NCBI RefSeq assembly: GCF_033118175.1
Contig: NC_083692.1
Span: 94,730,501 to 94,794,500, forward strand
Length of the DNA: 64,000 bases
Source: Dama dama
Taxonomy: Eukaryota; Chordata; Mammalia; Artiodactyla; Cervidae
Direction of reading: 5' to 3'
Shown: positions 1 through 10,982 of the stretch, piece by piece
Layout: each line of letters starts with the position of its first letter
How positions within the stretch are numbered: the first letter of the stretch is position 1
The notes under the pieces: generated by a model
Told to the model about the DNA's origin: nothing
Databases searched by the model: none
What the model saw: the letters and a program-made list of their open reading frames with translations, nothing else
Made by a program: the position numbers and the translations under genes

Positions 1-482
1 GTTTCAGAAAAAGGCACTTGCATGGCTGGAGGAAGCACACGTGAGGCACAGGACTGCACCTTGGCATCTTCAGGATCTGGTCCAGTCCAGACCAAGAGCT
101 TAGCCAACTGCTTGGGGTGGTTGTATCAAAAGTGGCCTAGAGCTGGCACCCAGCTATGAAAAGAAGGTCAGCTCTTTTGTCACTTGACAGAGAGGAAACA
201 TGATTGTAAAAACACATTCTTGCCAGCAGCTATCACCCATTCTCTGTGCTAACTTTAAAATGGAGGTCATGAGAAAGAGAATTTTAATGGACTGGCAATT
301 ACTACAAATGATGATTCCAAAATGTTATCTTATAAATTTTACCAAAACAACGTGCCAAGGAGCATAAGTCTGTAAATACAGGTTATTAGAGTCACCTTCT
401 ATTATGTTTCTTTGTCAGTTGTTAACAAATTGTACCATGTGTATTCACTATTCTTTACTTGTTTATGCAGTCCTTCTTTTAT
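1..482. other. Unassigned non-coding sequence
   Basis: I recognise no gene or repeat here. Composition is ordinary AT-leaning mammalian intergenic or intronic DNA, and all six frames are interrupted by stops at short spacing. Confidence 0.5.
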
Positions 483-600
483 ACATTCATTCATTCATTC
501 AGCAAACTGTTATTAGCATCTACTAAGTCTAAGACTCTACATAAGTCCTTGGATTACAGAGTTGAGTTACAATCCAAAAAACAATTGATACTGTAGTAGT
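483..600 (-). repeat. L2 LINE 3' end fragment (antisense)
   Basis: An ATTC tetranucleotide run (about 484-500) leads into 'agcaaactgttattagcatc', the reverse complement of the usual L2 3' terminus with its GAATGAATG tail. It is short and diverged, so the family is likely but not certain. Confidence 0.55.
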
Positions 601-980
601 ATGAGGAAAATTAAGAAGGAGTTTGGGTCTTGAGTATCAGGGGAGCAGACAACTTTTATTCTCAGGCATAGGTTGGCCTGGTGGCCTTGGTTATGGTGAG
701 AAGTGCCCAGACATTGGGAGGTGGAATTGATAAGCCAAATATGCTGAAAACTTCTATGAGATCTGGCCTGACTTACTAGATTCTAACTGCCTTCAGGGAC
801 TTATTGCCTCAGCAATAAGTAAAATATGATAAGGGAGGGTCAGGGGAGAATTTCAGTGTTCCAGGGACCCTGATTAATAACATCGCTATAAATTCATTTG
901 CTCTTCCTCCCTCCTGCTGTCCTAGCCCCTTGTGTCATTCATTTTCACCAACATTTAATGAGCGTGAACTACATCTTAGG
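601..980. other. Unassigned non-coding sequence
   Basis: Nothing recognised. No open frame of useful length and no repeat pattern I can name. Confidence 0.45.
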
Positions 981-981
981 T

Positions 982-1190
982 GGGGCTTCCCTGGTGGCTC
1001 GGTGGTAAAAAACACACCTGCTAATGCAGTAGACATGGGTTCCATCCCTAGATCGGGAAGATCCCCTGGAGAAGAAAATGGCAACAACCCACTCCAGGAT
1101 TCTTGTCTGGAAAAGCCATAGACAGAGGAGCCTGGTGGGCTGCAGTCACAAAAGTCAGACATGACTTAGTGACCAAACAAAGCAACATGT
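982..1190 (+). repeat. Bov-tA SINE
   Basis: The tRNA-derived head 'ggcttccctggtggctcgg' is followed by the 'gatcccctggagaagaaaat' block, the 'actccaggattcttg' block, and a BovB-derived tail ending 'cagacatgacttagtgacc'. This order marks a Bov-tA element. The ORFs that cross it on both strands are SINE translations, not genes. Confidence 0.93.
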
Positions 1191-1199
1191 ATGTATATG

Positions 1200-1217
1200 T
1201 ACACACACACACACACC
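1200..1217. repeat. (AC)n microsatellite
   Basis: A short dinucleotide run directly after the Bov-tA tail, a common place for SINE-seeded microsatellites. Confidence 0.85.
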
Positions 1218-1219
1218 AC

Positions 1220-1565
1220 GTTTTCTTTATCCATTCATCTGCTGACAGTTTGCTTTCATATCTGTGCTATTATAAATTATGCTACTATGAACATTGGGGT
1301 GCATGTTTCTTTTTGAATTAGTGCTTTTGTTTTCTTCAGAAAAATACTCTGAAGTGGAATTTCTGGATTGTTTGGTAGTTCTATTTTTAATTTTTTGAGG
1401 AACCTCCACACTGTTTTCCATAGTGGCTGCGTTCATTTATATTCCTACCAACAGTGCACTAGGGTTCTCTTTCCTCCACATTCTCGCCAACAATTTGTTA
1501 TTTGTTGTCTTTTTATAATAGCCATTCTGACAGAGGTCATATCTCATGTCCTTCATTCCAAATTT
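1220..1565 (-). mobile_element. L1 ORF2 3'-end fragment (antisense)
   Basis: Read on the minus strand this contains the end of L1 ORF2 and its flanks: the complement of the 'tggaatgtaaa'-type cysteine-rich region near 1390-1500 and the 'gaatgg..ATCAAAAAG'-type segment near 1510-1550. Stops and small indels break the frame, so it is an inactive fragment. The short ORFs here on either strand are shadows of this repeat. Confidence 0.75.
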
Positions 1566-1639
1566 CCATTTGATATAATTTTCCTTTTCCTTGAATAACA
1601 TTTCTTGTTGAAATATTTAGGCTAGTAATGTTTGTAAGA

Positions 1640-2400
1640 GAAATTATTTATTTTATCTTTATTGTTAGTTTTAGTATTATGATAATGATGCTTTTCTTTG
1701 TTAATTCCACTTGGTGTTCTAGTTTCTTGGACTTGTGTGTTTTAAAATTTGGAAACATTTGGCCAGTATTTCTTCAAATATTTTTTCTGTCCCTTCCACC
1801 CCTTGCCCTACCATGCATGTCTTTTTGGAATCCCATTTATGAGCACATTAGACCACTTGATATTGCCAAATGTTTTCTAATATGTGAAAACCAATTTTTA
1901 ATATATTCTATTTGTTTTTCTAGTTGTTTAAGGTGGGACTATAGATTCTCTCCCTGTTACTCCATCACAGCCAGAAGCACATTGCCGTATCTCCATTTTT
2001 GAAAGTGTTTTCCTCTAGGAATGGAATTCCAGGCTGATGGTTCTTTTTCTCCTCTGTCCCTTTAAAGATGTCTTCTGATTTGCACAGTTTCTGATAAAAA
2101 TCTTGCTATAATTCGTATCTTTGATGCTCTGTACTTAGTGTAATTTTTCTCAGCTGCCTTCAAGATTTCCTTTTTATCTTTGGTTTTCACTAGTTTGAAT
2201 ATGTTGTGTGCAGGTATTTGGGAAGGATCTGGGTGGGAGGAGTATTTATTTTGCTGCAGTTCTTTAGGATTTTTGGATACATGATAGATGTCTTTTATCA
2301 TTTTTGGACAATTTTCAATCATCTTTTCAAATATTTATTCTACTCTATTTTTCTTTCTTCTCTTTTTGAAATTCCAATTATACTCAGGTTCATCTAGGCA
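1640..2400 (-). mobile_element. Old L1M-type sequence (antisense), rearranged
   Basis: Two segments (about 1764-1860 and 2290-2395) carry the same pattern: an 'atttcttcaaatattttttctg'-like stretch followed by an 'attcccattatg'-like stretch, as in the 5' part of old L1M elements read antisense. The segment 2070-2290 ('ttcaagatttcctttttatc') matches the part just upstream of that pattern. The repeat of the pattern suggests a partial duplication or two overlapping insertions. Confidence 0.5.
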
Positions 2401-2759
2401 TAGCCTGACTAGGAATATCTTAGGAAAGGATTCAGGACAGGAAACCCATTCTTAAAATAGTCTATCATGTTTATAGAAAAAGAAGATCAGGAAATATCTA
2501 GGTGACCATGTTATAATGGGACTTTCCTTGTTGAAGAAATGACCTTTATGGAGAAGGGGATCCTCTTTGGCCTGGTGACAGGAAATCAGCCTTTTTTTTC
2601 ACTAAGTAAACTCAGAACTGATGGCTCAGTATTCTTACTAAGCTATTCACAGGAGGAAGAGATTAAAATGTTCCAGGTCATCTATGTTATCTCCTATTAC
2701 ACTATATGTCATTTTTACAACTTAACTATATACTTACAGAACATTCTATATCGTTAATA
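2401..2759. other. AT-rich unassigned sequence
   Basis: No gene recognised. The ORF at 2539-2757 has no recognisable domain and looks like chance reading of AT-rich DNA between two L1M pieces. Confidence 0.4.
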
Positions 2760-3600
2760 TAGAGTCACCTCACTATCTTTCCAAGGCTGCATTGTGTGCT
2801 ATTGAATAGAGGTAAGCTAATTTATCCAAACTATACTGATTGACATTTAGAATGTTTACAACCTATTGCTGGTACATCAAATGTCTCAATTAACATTTTC
2901 AAACCTGTATATTCTGTATGTTTAGGCAAGAATAGTTGGAAGCTTTTGTTGTCATTATTTTAATTTTTTTCTTTTTTTCAGAATCCAGTTATACCTGACT
3001 GAGTCCATTATGTCACTTAATTCACAGCATGGCATTATGTACATGTTTAATTTCAAATTTTTATTATTTTTCACTTATCACCATTTCATTACCATTATTT
3101 TTATCACAGGCATTGACTCTCTTGTGTATCCCATGTATATTTCCTACCCACCTTTCATTTCTATTTTTGGTATCTCCAAATATTTAATGTTCTTTGGGGG
3201 TATATTTATATTTAGTTTATGCTTTAAATTCATTACTTTTCTAATTTTAAATACATTGTATTTTTGGAATCATTCCACATTGCTCTATGTATATCCAGCT
3301 CACTTACACTAACCATGGTATAGAATTCAAACATATGTTACCTATAGTGGTAGGAAAATTTCTGGCAGCAGAAAGTATGTTCAGAGTGAATATACTGTCA
3401 CATTTTGGAGAGGTTGTGCTAAAATGTTTTTTAGATGGTTGTACCACTTTTCAGTGAGAACAACGGTGTAAGAGTTTCTGTCTGCCTCCATCTTTACCAA
3501 CAAGAGGAACTATCAGATATTTTAGCTTTTGATGGTTTGCTAAATGAAAACAATATTTTGTTGTCTTTTCAGTTTGCATCTACATAACTATCACTGGACA
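2760..3600 (-). mobile_element. Old L1M 3'-region pieces (antisense)
   Basis: The segment about 2775-2935 resembles the antisense L1 3' UTR block that includes 'tgacatttagaatgttt'. The segment 3410-3600 resembles the downstream block with 'ggttgtaccac' and 'tttaccaacaagagg'. The AT-rich DNA between them (about 2940-3400) could be more L1 or a separate insertion. Divergence is high. Confidence 0.5.
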
Positions 3601-6120
3601 TGGGCACACATTCCTATGTTTGCCAGTCACTTATATTTCTATTATAAAAGAAATATAAAGTCTTGTTCCAACATATAGCCTTCTAATGTTCTCAGCTTAA
3701 CAGTACAAAAACATGAGAATTTCCAACTTGAAACTTAGGTGATGATGAAATCTGAAGTCAGATCAGTGGGTATTAGTGATTTATCTGTTTTAGAAAGGCT
3801 GCAATTTGCTCAATGATATTGAGCAAGCTGAAAACTTATGTGCATCATGGTTCCTGGGGCTGATAAAATAATTGTTTGGTGGGCTGTGTGGTTGAATTGT
3901 AGTCTATGGGGATGAAATTAAGTTAACCAGTATGTTTAACCGAATGTCACTGAGGTTCTATTTTAGCTTAATTGTGATGTGGGCTGGCAGCTCCTCCTCA
4001 TTTCAAAACTCACAGGCATGCCCACTTCCTGTTCATCAGGCACATTTAATTTGTCTCGGAGCTTTGTGGAGAATGAGACACAGAATGTGTCAGGCACGTC
4101 TGGTTCACTGGAAGGATTTCTCCCAGCTTCACCACCGCCCACTCCCTACCGCCAGACTTCTCGCCATCTTTGCAAACAGAGCGTCTTCCTTTCAAGACAG
4201 GCCTCAGGCTTCCTTCCCCTTTCATCAGTTCTTGTTGGTTAGACCTAGTACTCCATTAAGGCTCCACCTCCTTCACTGGCAAGTTGGCAGCTGTCTGATG
4301 TGACATCATTAAGAGTCCTTAAAGCAGGCAAGGGAGTTGAGAGGGTGTGTTGGGAGATGAAGGGAGGGCGGGCCATCAGTGTCCCGTAGCATCTGCTATG
4401 AAGAGATTGAATCAGACCCTCTTTCTTGATGGGAGCTGATGTTCTGTCCTGTAGGTCTCTTGGCAGAGCTGGATCTGGCTTCACCCTACGGGCAGACCCT
4501 GGAGCCAGCACAGGACCTGCTTAGCCTCAGTGGCCATGCTAGTGTAACGGGGGGCAAGCTGTGCCATTTAATCGCTACTATGGTGGAGGACCTTTGCTCT
4601 GAGTACCCGGACGAACTGGGTGTGCCAGTTCGGGGTCCAGCTGGTAATCCTGGAGGGAGAGAAGAAGTCAGGTATCTGGGGCCTTCTTGGTAGAACACAA
4701 AGAGAAAAATACTTGGTGGGCCTTGGCTGGGAAGGATTTATGGAGAAGAGGATGTGTATTGGGATTTGAAGTCCGCAGTGGTATGTGAGCTGAGGTAAAT
4801 GCCCTTTTCCCACTCTCTATTAAACCCTCAATAAGGTCACGTGCTCAGGAATGTGTGTGAGAAAGAGGCTGTGGGAAGAGCCAGAGTGGTCATGATAATG
4901 GTCAGAATGGTATTTGGTGGGGGATGTATCTGATACGTGCCAGGAACTATGCATTTCATGGATAATCCCATGTAATCCCACCTAATCTACACAATGTTCC
5001 CATAGGATATTTTTATCCCCAGTGTACTTCATGATCATACCTTTATATTATGACATTACTACCTTGCAAAAGCCCCAGTAAGTTGTTTTTTCCTCTGCTT
5101 CAGCCAGGACTAATTTATTTTGCAAAGAACAGTAAACCTATTCAACTTATCCAAGAAAAGGTGGCTTCTCCATAGGTTACAAGGGAATATCATGAAAAAC
5201 AAAAGCAGGACATTGAGTTGGGTGTCATGAGAAGTAGAAAGACATTGGACCACTGCTTCCTGTCAATTCTTGGGCTGTATGATTTCTCTGATAACCTGTT
5301 TCTTCTCCAATCTTTCTCTGAAGATGAGTTTCCTATTATAAACTTTCCAGCTTACACCTTGCTGAAAATGTATCCTAAGTCCCACGCTGTCAACTGCAGG
5401 CTTATCAACACCAACCCCCCACTCCCCACTCCCAGGCTTATCAACACCCCCCCACCCCCACCCCCTCAACTCCCACCCTCAATGTACCCCCACCTGCAGA
5501 TTTTGTGTCTTTGGTTCTAGTTCTAATAGCAAAGAATATGACAGACATATCAAGGGTCAGGTGGCTACATCTCAACCATCATGTATGGCCAGAAGTGAGT
5601 CCTTTGGGATGGCATTGTTCCAGCTGGAGCTAAAGGGATGCCCCCATGATATGTTTTCTACAATGCCCATTGACAGAAGGCGAGCCAGAGGTTCAGAGAT
5701 GGAACTACTTCAACTCTGAGGAATAGGTAATAGAGTAGTTAATCAAGGGCTATGACAGTGGGGACCAGTGGTAAAGATCTAGCTGTGGATACTTCATATT
5801 TATTATCTAGCTGTCTCCCACTTCACTTTCTGGTGGTGGCCTTGGATGATGTGATGGATATTATTTGTTTAGAAACAAATAATCCTAAAATTTTACATTA
5901 GAAAACATTATTTACCAGGACTCTTAACTATTTGGTTAACAAATAACTGAACCTAGATCACAATGGGTTCAAACTAAATGTTCATTACTGGACCCCAGGA
6001 TCCTCTAATGTACCCCAACTCTGAAGCCTCAAATTGGGTCCTCCAAGCACAGTCTTATTTATTTTGTGGCTGTTTCCTTCTTTGCTTCCTGCATCCAGTG
6101 CATTCTTTCAAGGCCATCTA
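3601..6120. other. Mostly unassigned sequence
   Basis: I find no supported gene. The open frames at 3932-4303, 3979-4242 and 4439-4693 overlap one another on different frames, lack recognisable domains and have no splice context I can defend. A weak MIR-like stretch may lie near 4960-5050. A C-rich tandem duplication at about 5397-5495 is listed separately. Confidence 0.4.
5397..5495. repeat. C-rich imperfect tandem duplication
   Basis: The words 'aggcttatcaacacc' occur twice, about 39 bases apart, each followed by long C runs broken by A. The minus strand is therefore G-rich with several runs of three or more G, which could in principle form a G-quadruplex. Confidence 0.7.
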
Positions 6121-6129
6121 GCTTCTGCC

Positions 6130-6310
6130 TAGATTCACCTTCCCCTTCTGGCCGGAAAACTCTTAGTCATCCTTAAAAACCCAGGTCAGATGTTACCAGC
6201 CACTCCATGAATTTGAGGACTGGCCAGCTGACTCCATGCAAAGCTCATTGCTTTTATTTCAGGGTCCCAAATCACTTATTCATATTCTAGCACAAGACTC
6301 ACTGCACTAT
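6130..6310 (+). repeat. L2 LINE fragment
   Basis: The stretch 'catccttaaaaacccaggtc' followed by 'gatgttaccagccactccatg' resembles the typical L2 3' region (cctt-aaaacccag-ctcaa-tgtcacctcctc). Diverged and truncated. Confidence 0.5.
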
Positions 6311-6399
6311 GTCAATAGTGTGGTGTATGTATGCATATGATTTAATAACATATATGAAGAGATGGTGAGGCTCTCCAAGTCTCTACTTTTCCTCTTTAT

Positions 6400-7340
6400 A
6401 CTGGTCACATGGTTCAGTCATATATTCTAGTCTCCTTTAAGTCAGGTGGGGCCATATGACTGAGTTCTTGTTCTATTTAATTGTTGCCATTTTCAGGCCT
6501 CACCACATCCCCCTTCCATGCCAGGCATCCTGAACAATCCTTCTCTGTGGCCAGCTGTAGAGGATCTGTATGAGGATGCCAAGGCCCTGGAAGATGGTTG
6601 AGCCACCCTAAGGAAGGATACTGAATCCTTGAATTGTGGCATGGAACAGAGCACCACCCAGCTCTCAGCCCGCATTGAAAATACTGTGAATGAGAAAGAA
6701 ACCTGCATTACATCAAAACAACCTTTTGATTATTATCTTTTATTGCATAACAAGCCATCTCAAAACGTAGTGGTTTAAAACAACAGCTATGTCTGTGCTG
6801 TGCTGTTCTTAGCCGTGTCTAACTCTTTGCGACCGCATAGACTGTAGCCCGCCAGGCTCCTCTGTCCATGGGCATTCACCAGGCAAGAATACTAGAGTGG
6901 GTAGCCTATTCCTTCTGCAGGGGATCTTCCCGACCCAGGGTTGAACTAGGGTCTCCTGCATTGCAGGCAGATTCTTTACCAGCTGAGCCACCAGGGAAAC
7001 CCTAGCTATGTTTAATTGCACACAGGCTGCATGTGGGTTGGTCTTGGGGCTGCTTACACACGCACCTGGCATGATCAGCTGGTGGGATGACTGGAGGTTG
7101 GGTTCATCTGGAGACTAAGACGAGGGCTTCTTTCTGTTTCCGTGTGCATCACGACCTCTCTCTTTCCTCATGGCCTCTCCTGTGGTTTTTCGCTGGTCAC
7201 TCTAACAGCACCCCTGTACTTCTATGGAGCTTAGGGCTCCCAAGAGTGGAAAACTCAAACCTGCCAGAACTTCCTAAGGCTCAGGCTCGAAATGGATCCA
7301 GCATCGCTTCTGCTGCACTCTCTGGATGACGGCGAGTCAC
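6400..7340 (+). repeat. Old eutherian LTR-like interspersed repeats, family not resolved
   Basis: 6400-6720 has the pattern of a mammalian LTR-like repeat ('aaggccctggaagatgg', then 'gtgaatgagaaagaaacctg'). 6725-7340 contains 'ttattgcataacaagccat' and 'gtggtttaaaacaacagct', a motif common to another widespread eutherian repeat, interrupted by the Bov-tA at 6792-7002. I recognise the patterns but not the exact family names. Peptides read from here are not genes. Confidence 0.4.
6792..7002 (-). repeat. Bov-tA SINE (antisense)
   Basis: The antisense tail 'gccgtgtctaactctttgcg' is followed by 'caggcaagaatactagagtg', 'ggggatcttcccgaccc' and the antisense tRNA-like head ending in 'accagggaaaccc'. 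It is flanked by 'agctatgt' at both ends, a probable short target duplication. Confidence 0.93.
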
Positions 7341-7379
7341 AGAGTCAGTCCGATTGGAGGGGAGAAGGCTATACCCAGT

Positions 7380-7780
7380 GTGAATAGCAAGATGTGTAGT
7401 TTATTAGGGGTCCCTCATGTGATGGAACGCCACAGCCACTGAGACAAAGGGCTTCTCTGTGACAGCAACTGTCTGTGCTCACAAATCAACACCAACAGGT
7501 CGGTGTTTCCCAGACAGTCAGTCTCTTACTGTCTTCACAGGTTTTGCACTTTCTGGGTACTAGCTTTAATATTGTTTATTTAATGTTTCTTTATATCAAT
7601 TAACTTAAAAATTATAAATAACTTCATCAAAAGATGCAATTTTGTATTACTACCATAAAGAACTGAGAGTGCAATTCCATTTTTCTTCAATGATATTAAA
7701 ATAAATATATAACTATTTAAGAAAAATTCATCAACATACCCTCTACAGTCTTCTTGAAAACATCACAGATGGGTCCAGCC
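7380..7780. other. Unassigned sequence upstream of BovB
   Basis: No gene recognised. AT content rises towards the BovB 5' end. Part of this may belong to the BovB 5' untranslated region, whose exact start I cannot place. Confidence 0.4.
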
Positions 7781-7819
7781 TCTGGTTAAGAGGTGTTAGA
7801 CATGTCCCGTGAATTTATT

Positions 7820-10800
7820 GAACTAATTTTACAGAGATGTAACTCCAGAAAGAATGAAGGGATGGAGCCAAAGCAAAAACAATACCCAGTTGTGGATGTG
7901 ACTGGTGATAGAAGCAAGGTCCAATGCTGTAAAGAGCACTATTGCATAGGAACCTGGGATTTTAGGTCCATGAATCAAGGCAAATTGGAAGTGGTCAAAC
8001 AGAGATGGCAAGAGTGAACGTCGACATTCTAGGAATCAGCAAACTAAAATGGACCAGAATGGGTGAATTTAACTCAGATGACCACTATATCTACTAATGT
8101 GGGCAAGAATCCCTTAGAAGAAATGGAGTAGCCATCATGGTCAACAAAAGAGTCCGAAAGGCAGTACTTGGATGCAGTCTCAAAAATGACAGAATGATCT
8201 CTGTTCATTTCCAAGGCAAACCATTCAACATCACGGTAATCCAAGCCTATGCCCCAACCAATAACACTGAAGAAGCTGAAGTTGAACAGTTCTATGAAGA
8301 CCTACAAAACCTTTTAGAATTAACACCCAAAAAAGATGTCCTTTTCATTATAGGGGACTGGAATGCAAAAGTAGGAAGTCAAGAAACACCTGGAGTAACA
8401 GGCAAATTTGGCTTGGAGTACAGAATGAAGCAGGGCAAAGGCTAATAGAGTTTTGCCAAGAGAACACACTGGTCATAGCAAACACCCTCTTCCAACAACA
8501 CAAGAGAAGACTCTACACATGGACATCACAGATGGCCAACACCAAAATCAGATTGATTATTTTCTTTGCAGCCAAAGATGGAGAAGCTTCTATACAGTCA
8601 GCAAAAACAAGACCGGGAGCTGACTGTGGCTCAGATCATGAACTCCTTATTGCCAAATTCAGACTGAAATTGGAGAAAGCAGGGAAAACCACTAGACCAT
8701 TCAGGTATGACCTAAATCAAATCCCTTGTGATTATACAGTGGAAGTGAGAAATAGATTTAAGGGACTAGATCTGATAGACAGCCTGATGAACTATGGACG
8801 GAGGTTTGTGACATTGTACAGGAGACAGGGATCAAGGCCATCCCCATGGAAAAGAAATGCAAAAAGGCAAAATGGTTGTCTGAGGAGGCCTTGCAAATAG
8901 CCGTGAAAAGAAGAGAAGTGAAAAGCAAAGGAGAAAAGGAAAGATATTCCCATTTGAATGCAGAGTTCCAAAGAAGAGCAAGGAGAGATACAAAAGCCTT
9001 CCTCAGTGATCAATGCAAAGAAATAGAGGAAAACAATAGAATGGGAAGGACTAGAGATCTCTTCAAGAAAATTAGAAATACCAAGGGAACATTTCATGCA
9101 ACGATGGGCACAACAAAGGACAGAAATGGTATGGACCTAACAGAAGCAGAAGATATTAAGAAGAGGTGGCAAGAATACACAGAAGAACTGTACAAAAAAG
9201 ATCTTCATGACCCATATAATCATGATGGTGTGATCACTCACCTAGAGCCAGACATCCTGGAATGTGAAGTCAAGTGAGTCTTAGAAAGCATCACTACGAA
9301 CAAAACTAGTGGAGGGTACTAGTAACTAACTACAGTTGAGCTACTTCAAATCCTGAAAGATGATGCTGTGAAAGTGCTGCACTCAATATGCCAGCAAATT
9401 TGGAAAACTCAGCAGTGGCCACAGGACTGCAAAAGGTCAGTTTTCATTCCAACCCCAAAGAAAGGCAATCCCAAAGAATGCTCAAACTATAGCAAAATTA
9501 CACTCATCTCACAAGCTAGTAAAGTAATGCTCAAAATTGTCCAAGCCAGGCCAATACGTGAACTGTGAATTTTCAGATGTTCAAGCTGGTTTTAGAAAAG
9601 GTAGAGGAACCAGAGATCAAATTGGCAGCATCAGTTGAATCATTGAAAAAGCAAGAGAGTTCCAGAAAAACATCTATTTCTGCTTTATTGACTATGCCAA
9701 AGCCTTTGACTGTGTGGATCATAATAAACTGTGGAAAATTCTGAAAGAGATGGGAATACCAGACCATTCTTCCTGCCTCTTGAGAAACCTGTATGCAGGT
9801 CAGGAAGCAACAGTTAGAACTGGACATGGAAAAACAGACTGGTTCCAAATAGGAAAAGGAGTACGTCAAGGCTGTATATTGTCACCCTGCTTATTTAAAT
9901 TATATACAGAGTGCATCATGAGAAATGCTGGGCTGGAAGAAGCACAAGCTGGAATCAAGATTGCTGGGAGAAATATCAATAACCTCACATATGCAGATGA
10001 CAGCATCCTTATGGCAGAAAGTTAAGAGGAACTAAAAAGCCTCTTAATAAAACTGAAGGAGGAGAGTGAAAAAGTTGGCTTAAGGCTCAACATTCAGAAA
10101 ACTAAGATCATGGCATCTGGTCCCATCACTTCATGGTAAATAGATAAGGAAACAGTGGAAACAGTGGCTGACTTTACTTTTCTGGATTCCAAAATCACTG
10201 CAGGTGGTGATTGCATCCATGAAATTAAAAGACACTTACTCCTTGGAAGGAAAGTTATGACCAACCTAGATAGGATATTAAAAAGCAGAGACATTACTTT
10301 GCCAACAAAGGTCCATCTGGTCAAGGCTGGGCTTCCCTGGTAGCTCAGAGCTTAAAGCGTCTGCCTGCAATGCAGGAGACCTGGGTTCGATCCCTGAGTC
10401 GGGAAGATCCCCTGGAGAAGGAAATGGCAACCCACTCCAGTATTCTTGCCTGGAGAATCCCATGGAGGGAGGAGCCTGGTAGGCTACAGTCCATGGGGTC
10501 ACAAAGAGTCAGACACAACTGAGCAACTTCACTATCACTATGGTTTTTCCAGTGGTCATGTATGGATGTGAGAGTTGGACTGTGAAGAAAGCTGAGCGCC
10601 AAAAAATTGATGCTTTTGAACTGTGATGTTGGAGAAGACTCTTGTGAGTCCCTTGGACTGCAAGGAGATCCACCAGTCCATCCTGAAGGAGATCAGTCCT
10701 GGGTGTTCATTGGAAGGACTGACGCTGAGGCTGAAACTACAATACTTTGGCCACCTCACTCGACGAGTTGACTCATTGGAAAAGACCCTGATGCTGGGAG

Positions 10801-10825
10801 GGATTGGGAGCAGGAGGAGCAGGTG
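7820..10825 (+). pseudogene. BovB ORF: endonuclease-reverse transcriptase, disrupted
   Basis: The protein would nick DNA and copy its own RNA in the nucleus. Reading pieces lie in different frames: 7793-8017, 8137-8445, 8532-8900, 8846-9277, 9368-9568, 9714-10025, 10155-10343 and 10623-10826. So there are several frameshifts and stops. Recognisable motifs are an APE-type GDWNA at about 8353-8376, SDH at 8631-8639, the RT block with GVRQGC at about 9861-9878 and the catalytic YADD at 9990-10001. The YADD aspartates are intact, but the frame breaks and the SINE insertion near 10.33 kb rule out a functional protein. It is one decayed copy of a multicopy family. Confidence 0.92.
10329..10540 (+). 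repeat. Bov-tA SINE inserted in BovB
   Basis: The head 'gggcttccctggtagctcag' and the tail 'gtcagacacaactgagcaac' bound a full Bov-tA. The BovB coding text stops at 'ggtcaaggct' and resumes at 'atggtttttccagtggtcat', which the uninterrupted BovB at 61.85 kb carries as one continuous stretch. The SINE is therefore younger than this BovB copy. Confidence 0.95.
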
Positions 10826-10982
10826 ATGACAGAGGATGAGATGGCTGGATGGCATCACCGGTTCAATGGGCAGGAGTTTGGGTGGACTCTGGGAGTTGGT
10901 GATGGACAGGGAGGCCTGGCGTGCTGCGATTCATGGGGTCGCAAAGAGTCGGGCACGACTGAGCGAGTGAATGGAACTGAAA

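Larger units (their letters stand above)
7790..10982 (+). mobile_element. BovB (RTE-clade) LINE, nearly full length, with a SINE insertion
   Basis: About 3.2 kb, close to the known length of full BovB elements once the 212-bp SINE at 10329-10540 is subtracted. It runs from a 5' region through endonuclease, reverse transcriptase and C-terminal regions to the tail 'gtcgggcacgactgagcgag', the same tail that Bov-tA and Bov-A2 SINEs share. BovB is known to mobilise itself and these SINEs by target-primed reverse transcription. I see no clear target duplication, so ends are approximate. Confidence 0.93.

Noticed and set aside
1628..2002. A 124-codon Phe/Ile-rich ORF
   Set aside because: Translation of antisense L1M-derived AT-rich DNA; hydrophobicity comes from T-rich codons.
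4439..4693. A possible exon following a 'gtaggt'-like sequence
   Set aside because: No defensible acceptor-donor pair and no protein similarity I recognise; an antisense ORF of the same length overlaps.
10329..10400. tRNA genes suggested by 'ggttcgatccc'-type B boxes
   Set aside because: These are the tRNA-derived heads of Bov-tA and CHR SINEs, without a foldable tRNA body.
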